A stretch of DNA of 10,083 nucleotides from CBDDRG01 sp051306415 (GTDB lineage: Bacteria > Pseudomonadota > Gammaproteobacteria > Pseudomonadales > Porticoccaceae). Below the pieces are notes generated by a model, which did not search any database, was not told where the DNA came from, and saw only the letters and a list, made by a program, of their open reading frames with translations. Every line of letters starts with the position of its first letter. Within the stretch, counting starts at the first letter, position 1. The DNA lies in contig JBPPNE010000283.1 in NCBI GenBank assembly GCA_051306415.1, positions 1 to 10,083 of the forward strand. Reading direction: 5' to 3'. The translations under genes were made by a program, and so were the position numbers. This document shows positions 7,287-10,083 of this stretch, in pieces.

Positions 7287-7530
7287 AACTCTTCTTGATC
7301 ATCCGGTAAATCCATAGCAGCAGGATTGCACCTATCACTGCCATCACGAAGCCCGCCGGCTCGCCCTCTCCATACATGCCAAAAAGCCGGCCGAGACCGC
7401 CGCCAATGACGGCGCCGACGATGCCAATCAGGATGGTGACGAAGAAGCCACCCGGGTCTTTTCCCGGCATGAGAAATTTGCCGACGATCCCGACGATCAA
7501 TCCAAAGAAAATCCATCCCAATACACTCAT
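7285..7530 (-). CDS. GlsB/YeaQ/YmgE family stress-response membrane protein
   Basis: This 81-residue protein consists almost wholly of three transmembrane segments: about residues 2-20 (VLGWIFFGLIVGIVGKFL), 28-50 (GGFFVTILIGIVGAVIGGGLG) and 57-76 (PAGFVMAVIGAILLLWIYRM). It ends in a short basic tail (IKKS). The Gly-rich helices and the MPGKDPGG loop are typical of this family of inner-membrane proteins, annotated as transglycosylase-associated or general stress proteins; their molecular activity is unknown. The start at 7530 (MSVLGW) is chosen over an upstream in-frame ATG at 7593 because GAGGAG lies 8 bases before it and relatives begin there. The gene converges with ligD and diverges from the DUF3182 gene. 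Confidence 0.92.
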   Translation of the reverse strand: MSVLGWIFFGLIVGIVGKFLMPGKDPGGFFVTILIGIVGAVIGGGLGRLFGMYGEGEPAGFVMAVIGAILLLWIYRMIKKS

Positions 7531-7618
7531 AACGCCAACTCCTCGCTTAGTTGCTTTGTCAATGGTCGGATCCGAAATGTGTTGCTGCGGCAAAATGGCA
7601 TCACCGCGGAGCCACTAC

Positions 7619-7645
7619 TTAGATAGCCGCGCGATCGTTAGTTCC
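7619..7645 (-). promoter_or_regulatory. Candidate ECF/RpoE-type promoter for the glsB-like gene
   Basis: On the minus strand GGAACTA-N15-TCTAA resembles the RpoE pattern GGAACTT-N15/16-TCTGA. It would give a leader of roughly 80 bases. The GGAAC is one arm of the dyad at 7629-7663. Confidence 0.38.
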
Positions 7646-7663
7646 ACTCGGAACGTTTCGCGC
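7629..7663. promoter_or_regulatory. Dyad-symmetric element in the divergent control region
   Basis: GTTCC-ACTC-GGAAC (7641-7654) is nested inside GCGCGA (7629-7634) and TCGCGC (7658-7663), giving two stacked inverted arms centred near 7647. It may be an operator shared by the two divergent genes. Alternatively it may be two back-to-back ECF-type -35 boxes: on the plus strand GGAACGT-N16-TCTCT (7650-7677) points toward the DUF3182 operon. The remaining stretch, 7678-7927, contains no gene that I can support. Confidence 0.45.
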
Positions 7664-7927
7664 CAAGGCCTGTCTCTTTAATGTCGTTGGTAGAGAGGGC
7701 ATCTTCGCGGGGCGGGGCTGGCGGGGCAGGGCATGGCCTGGCTGAGGCCGCTCGGACCGCGCGATCTTTTTGCCATTGCTACTTCCTTCAATGAAGGGCA
7801 CAGACATCACCGCGCTTTGCCTTGCCGGGCATTGTGCTGTGGGCCGGGGTCATTGTCTGCTGAAACCGGAACGAGCCGAGCGTAGAGCAAGCTGATGGCA
7901 GAGCGAGCAACCCAGAGGACAGGCGTC

Positions 7928-9046
7928 ATGACCGCGAAGACAACGCGTGGCCAAGTGGTGGTTTATTCCGATAGTCCATTGCGGGACCCGAGCTCACACG
8001 ATATGGTAACCCGAACCGCCCTCGCCCAAAGGATAGCTTCATTGCGTGGCGATGAGTACGCCGGAGAATACGATCCGGCGTATGAATACGACGGGCCGGT
8101 CTATTTTTTGCCAGCGCAGACGTTGGACAGCGGTCAGGCGCGGACCCTCGGTATAGCCTCGGAAGCACAACTTTTCGGCGGCATAGTTCCATATCCTTTT
8201 GTGGCGACCAAGACCATCACGCATCCGCTGGTCAGGCCTGTGGCATTTGCGCCGCAGGGTTGGTCGCCGGCCCTGGCGGCCGATCTCGACGGCGCGGTCC
8301 TGAAAGGATTTTCGGCATTTTCCGCCGAGGATCTGCGCACTGCCGGCAAGCGCCTGCTGGCTCGGGGGCGTGCGCGGATCAAGCCGGCGCGGGGCATTGG
8401 CGGCAATGGTCAGACGGTGATCACCAACACCGATGAACTGGATGCCGCTATTGCCGCGATGGACCTGGTGGAGTTGGCCCAATACGGCGTTGTAGTTGAA
8501 GAGAACCTTCAGCCCGTACTCACTTTTAGCGTCGGGCAGGTGTATCTGGCCGACATGTGGATCAGCTACTACGGCAGCCAGCGCCTGACGCCGAATCATG
8601 ACGCCGAAAGTGTGTATGGTGGCTCGGATCTCGTGGTCGTCCGTGGTCAGTTTGACGATCTGCTGGGCCTCGATCTGGAACCCCACATTAAACTGGCTGT
8701 CGATCAGGCGCGGCGCTACGACAGCGCCGCCGTCAAAAATTTTCCTGGCTTGATTGCAGCGCGTCGAAACTATGACATTGCCCAGGGAGTGGATTGCCGA
8801 GGCCGCGAACGTTCGGGCGTGCTGGAGCAGTCATGGCGGGTGGGGGGAGCGAGTCCCGCTGAGCTGGCCGCGCTCGAGGCGTTTGCGGAAGATTCCCGCC
8901 TCGCGGTGGTGCGCGCCTCGTCGTGGGAATTTTTCGGCATGCCAAATCTTCCGGCGGGTGCCAACGTCCATTATCGCGGCGTCGACAAAACACTCGGCGC
9001 GATGACCAAATACAGCCTGTTGGAAGACTATGGAAACGCGGCTTGA
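7928..9046 (+). CDS. DUF3182 family protein, function unknown (possible ATP-grasp-like enzyme)
   Basis: This 372-residue cytoplasmic protein has no signal peptide or membrane segment. I recognise DUF3182, known mainly from proteobacteria, by the run of phrases GPVYFLPAQTL, LFGGIVPYPFVATKTITHPLV, FSVGQVYLADMW, VYGGSDLVVVRG and RSGVLEQSWRVGGAS. The order of some motifs resembles ATP-grasp ligases: K152 followed by a Gly-rich loop (GIGGNGQ, 156-162), an acidic segment (VVVEEN, E191-E192), and a late VLEQSWRVGG (E300, R304) like the metal/ATP-binding ExNxR segment. This fold assignment is my inference. ATG 7928 is preferred to ATG 7895 because AGAGGA lies 8 bases before it and family members start close to the first beta strand (VVVYSDSP). 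The gene overlaps the following hydrolase gene by 17 bases, implying coupled translation. Confidence 0.82.
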   Translation: MTAKTTRGQVVVYSDSPLRDPSSHDMVTRTALAQRIASLRGDEYAGEYDPAYEYDGPVYFLPAQTLDSGQARTLGIASEAQLFGGIVPYPFVATKTITHPLVRPVAFAPQGWSPALAADLDGAVLKGFSAFSAEDLRTAGKRLLARGRARIKPARGIGGNGQTVITNTDELDAAIAAMDLVELAQYGVVVEENLQPVLTFSVGQVYLADMWISYYGSQRLTPNHDAESVYGGSDLVVVRGQFDDLLGLDLEPHIKLAVDQARRYDSAAVKNFPGLIAARRNYDIAQGVDCRGRERSGVLEQSWRVGGASPAELAALEAFAEDSRLAVVRASSWEFFGMPNLPAGANVHYRGVDKTLGAMTKYSLLEDYGNAA

Positions 9047-9812
9047 GAAAGTGACGCTGGCGGTCGATGACGATCGCGTGAATGGAACCCTGTTATCGCC
9101 GGCCACCACCCTGCCCGGAGTACTGTTCGTGCACGGCTGGGGTGGCAGCCAAGAGCAGGACCTGGTGCGAGCGAGAGCGGCCGCAGGTCTGGGTTGCGTG
9201 TGCCTGACCTTCGACCTGCGCGGCCACCAGCGCGACGTTGCGGTGCGTGAGATGGTCTCGCGAGAACAGAATCTGGCGGATCTTCTCGCCGCCTACGACT
9301 GGCTGGCGCAACAACGAAATGTCGACTCCTCCGCCATCGCTGTCGTCGCCACCAGCTATGGCGGGTATCTGGCGGCGATTTTGAGCTCTCTGCGCAAGGC
9401 GCGCTGGCTCGCGCTGAGAGTTCCAGCGCTGTACAAGGATCCCGGCTGGCAACTGCCGAAACGGCAACTGCACAATGATGCCGATTTGCCGGCGTACCGG
9501 CGACGGCGCATCGCCTGGCAGGACAACCGGGCGTTGACGGCGTGCGCTCAATTCACTGGCGACGTGCTGATCATTGAATCCGAACACGATGAACTGGTAC
9601 CGCATCAGGTCATCGAAAATTATGTCGCCGCCTTTGTCAGCGCGAAATCGATGACGTCGCGCGTTATCTCCGGCGCCGACCATGCTCTGACCAGTGAACC
9701 AGTCCAGCAGGCCTACAACGCGTTGCTGGAAGGCTGGTTGAGTGAAATGGTCGTGGGCGCGCGGGCAGACTCGGCGGGCGAGGAAACAATGTCTCCCAAA
9801 AATAGCCGGTGA
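9030..9812 (+). CDS. Alpha/beta hydrolase, operon partner of DUF3182
   Basis: This 260-residue protein has a single alpha/beta-hydrolase domain. Landmarks are GVLFVHGWGGS (oxyanion-hole HGW at 35-37), LTFDLRGHQ (61-67), the nucleophile elbow VATSYGGYLA with S109, acid D187 in IIESEHDELVP, and H218 in SGADHAL. The elbow reads A-T-S-Y-G instead of G-x-S-x-G, a tolerated change. The sequence resembles dienelactone-hydrolase or prolyl-oligopeptidase-type small esterases, but the substrate is unknown. There is no signal peptide, so it acts in the cytoplasm. The ATG lies inside the last codons of the DUF3182 gene, with GGAAG close upstream, so translation is likely coupled. The C-terminal 20 residues are a polar tail outside the fold. 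A strong RNA-type stem starts 6 bases after the stop. Confidence 0.9.
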   Translation: METRLEKVTLAVDDDRVNGTLLSPATTLPGVLFVHGWGGSQEQDLVRARAAAGLGCVCLTFDLRGHQRDVAVREMVSREQNLADLLAAYDWLAQQRNVDSSAIAVVATSYGGYLAAILSSLRKARWLALRVPALYKDPGWQLPKRQLHNDADLPAYRRRRIAWQDNRALTACAQFTGDVLIIESEHDELVPHQVIENYVAAFVSAKSMTSRVISGADHALTSEPVQQAYNALLEGWLSEMVVGARADSAGEETMSPKNSR

Positions 9813-9817
9813 CCCTC

Positions 9818-9876
9818 GACGGTGAAGCGCCAGCAACGGCGTCGCCATCGTAGGGCAGGCATGGCGCTTTGCCGTC
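9818..9876 (+). ncRNA. Structured RNA element: 15-bp stem just after the hydrolase stop codon
   Basis: GACGGTGAAGCGCCA (9818-9832) pairs along its full length with TGGCGCTTTGCCGTC (9862-9876): 13 Watson-Crick pairs plus two adjacent G-U wobbles (9823-9871 and 9824-9870). The 29-base loop contains a small GGCG/CGCC helix. The wobbles pair only in plus-strand RNA; the minus-strand transcript would have A-C mismatches. It may protect or end the operon mRNA, though no T-run follows. It could also be a dispersed extragenic repeat. Confidence 0.45.
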
Positions 9877-10009
9877 TGTCCGGCGCGTGACAGCTTCGAT
9901 CATCATCTGTTCCGTCAAGTAAGAGGCTCCGGGCATTGTGTAGTCGGAGTAGGCGTGAACGGCGTGGGCAGGCATAATCAGCGGTAATTCCCGTTTCGGA
10001 GACAGCTGG

Positions 10010-10083
10010 GTGGCGACCAATGTGAGTTCGAGCGTGCTGCTGAGTGAACGGCGCGGCCATATTGGCATCCTGACCTTCAACCG
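10010..10083 (+). CDS. Probable enoyl-CoA hydratase/isomerase (crotonase family), N-terminal fragment cut by window edge
   Basis: Read from GTG 10010, the frame gives MATNVSSSVLLSERRGHIGILTFNR up to the window edge. The pattern LLSERRGHIGILTFNR, a beta strand followed by Leu/Phe-Asn-Arg, is how crotonase-family acyl-CoA enzymes begin (typically ...VxxITLNRP). Two GTG starts are possible: 10010, with GGAG at 9998-10001 and 8 bases of spacing, or 10022, with a weaker GGGTGG upstream. No in-frame ATG exists, and the frame is closed by TGA at 9956. Only about 25 residues are visible, so this is a motif-level call. The stretch from 9877 to 10009 otherwise shows no supported gene. Confidence 0.55.
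   Translation, partial: MATNVSSSVLLSERRGHIGILTFN

Noticed and set aside
7797..7867. Short hydrophobic frame (ALPGIVLWAGVIVC then stop) suggestive of a small membrane peptide
   Set aside because: It has no start codon in frame, a stop just upstream, and no ribosome-binding site.
7895..7927. Upstream ATG as the start of the DUF3182 protein
   Set aside because: It has only a weak ribosome-binding site and would add residues (MAERATQRTGV) not expected in the family. ATG 7928 has a good site at proper spacing.
8039..8686. 215-codon open frame antisense to the DUF3182 gene
   Set aside because: It is a GC-driven shadow of a well-supported gene, with no domain signature.
9664..10083. Minus-strand open frame running to the right edge, with fairly coding-like codon use (contains MPAHAVHAYSDYTMPG)
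   Set aside because: I recognise no family. It overlaps the hydrolase C-terminus by about 150 bases, runs through the 15-bp stem, and lies antisense to the probable crotonase start. A real gene is possible but not supported.

Overview
The window looks like chromosome of a GC-rich proteobacterium, probably gamma- or betaproteobacterial. This rests on a PutA-type proline catabolic protein with a short C-terminus, a bacterial Ku/LigD repair pair with the PE-Lig-Pol domain order of Pseudomonas LigD, a GlsB/YeaQ-type small membrane protein and a DUF3182 protein. The assignment is inferred from family resemblance. I see no tRNA, rRNA, CRISPR array, insertion sequence or phage gene.

Region 1 (1-1560): the 3' end of putA, whose aldehyde dehydrogenase half carries the visible catalytic Glu and Cys, is followed after 6 bases by a NUDIX hydrolase. 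A hairpin with a T-rich tail then probably ends the unit. Region 2 (1694-2741): a group II truncated-haemoglobin-like gene is broken by a frameshift and an amber stop. It converges on an intact hemerythrin-domain gene. Region 3 (2742-3477): a 226-base gap with a 10-bp direct repeat and a bulged hairpin, then an exported DUF4142 protein on the minus strand.

Region 4 (3478-7203): a divergent promoter region, then ku and ligD, 34 bases apart on the plus strand. Together they form the bacterial non-homologous end-joining system: Ku binds broken ends, and LigD trims, fills and seals them. All catalytic residues I could place in LigD are present. Region 5 (7204-7927): a glsB-like stress membrane gene converges on ligD and diverges from the next operon. 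The divergent region is centred on a strong dyad (GTTCC-N4-GGAAC inside a larger inverted repeat).

Region 6 (7928-9876): a DUF3182 gene overlaps an alpha/beta-hydrolase gene by 17 bases. The pair looks like a two-gene operon and is followed at once by a 15-bp RNA-type stem. DUF3182 is functionally uncharacterised as far as I know. I see ATP-grasp-like motif spacing in it and propose a ligase-like enzyme paired with a hydrolase. Region 7 (10010-10083): the first codons of a probable enoyl-CoA hydratase/isomerase gene run off the right edge.

The middle of the window reads as a stress-defence neighbourhood (hemerythrin, DUF4142, Ku/LigD, GlsB). Several of these genes have GGAAC boxes at plausible promoter positions, which hints at shared control by an extracytoplasmic-function (RpoE-like) sigma factor. 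That is inference. The best candidate for undescribed biology is the DUF3182-hydrolase operon with its downstream RNA stem.
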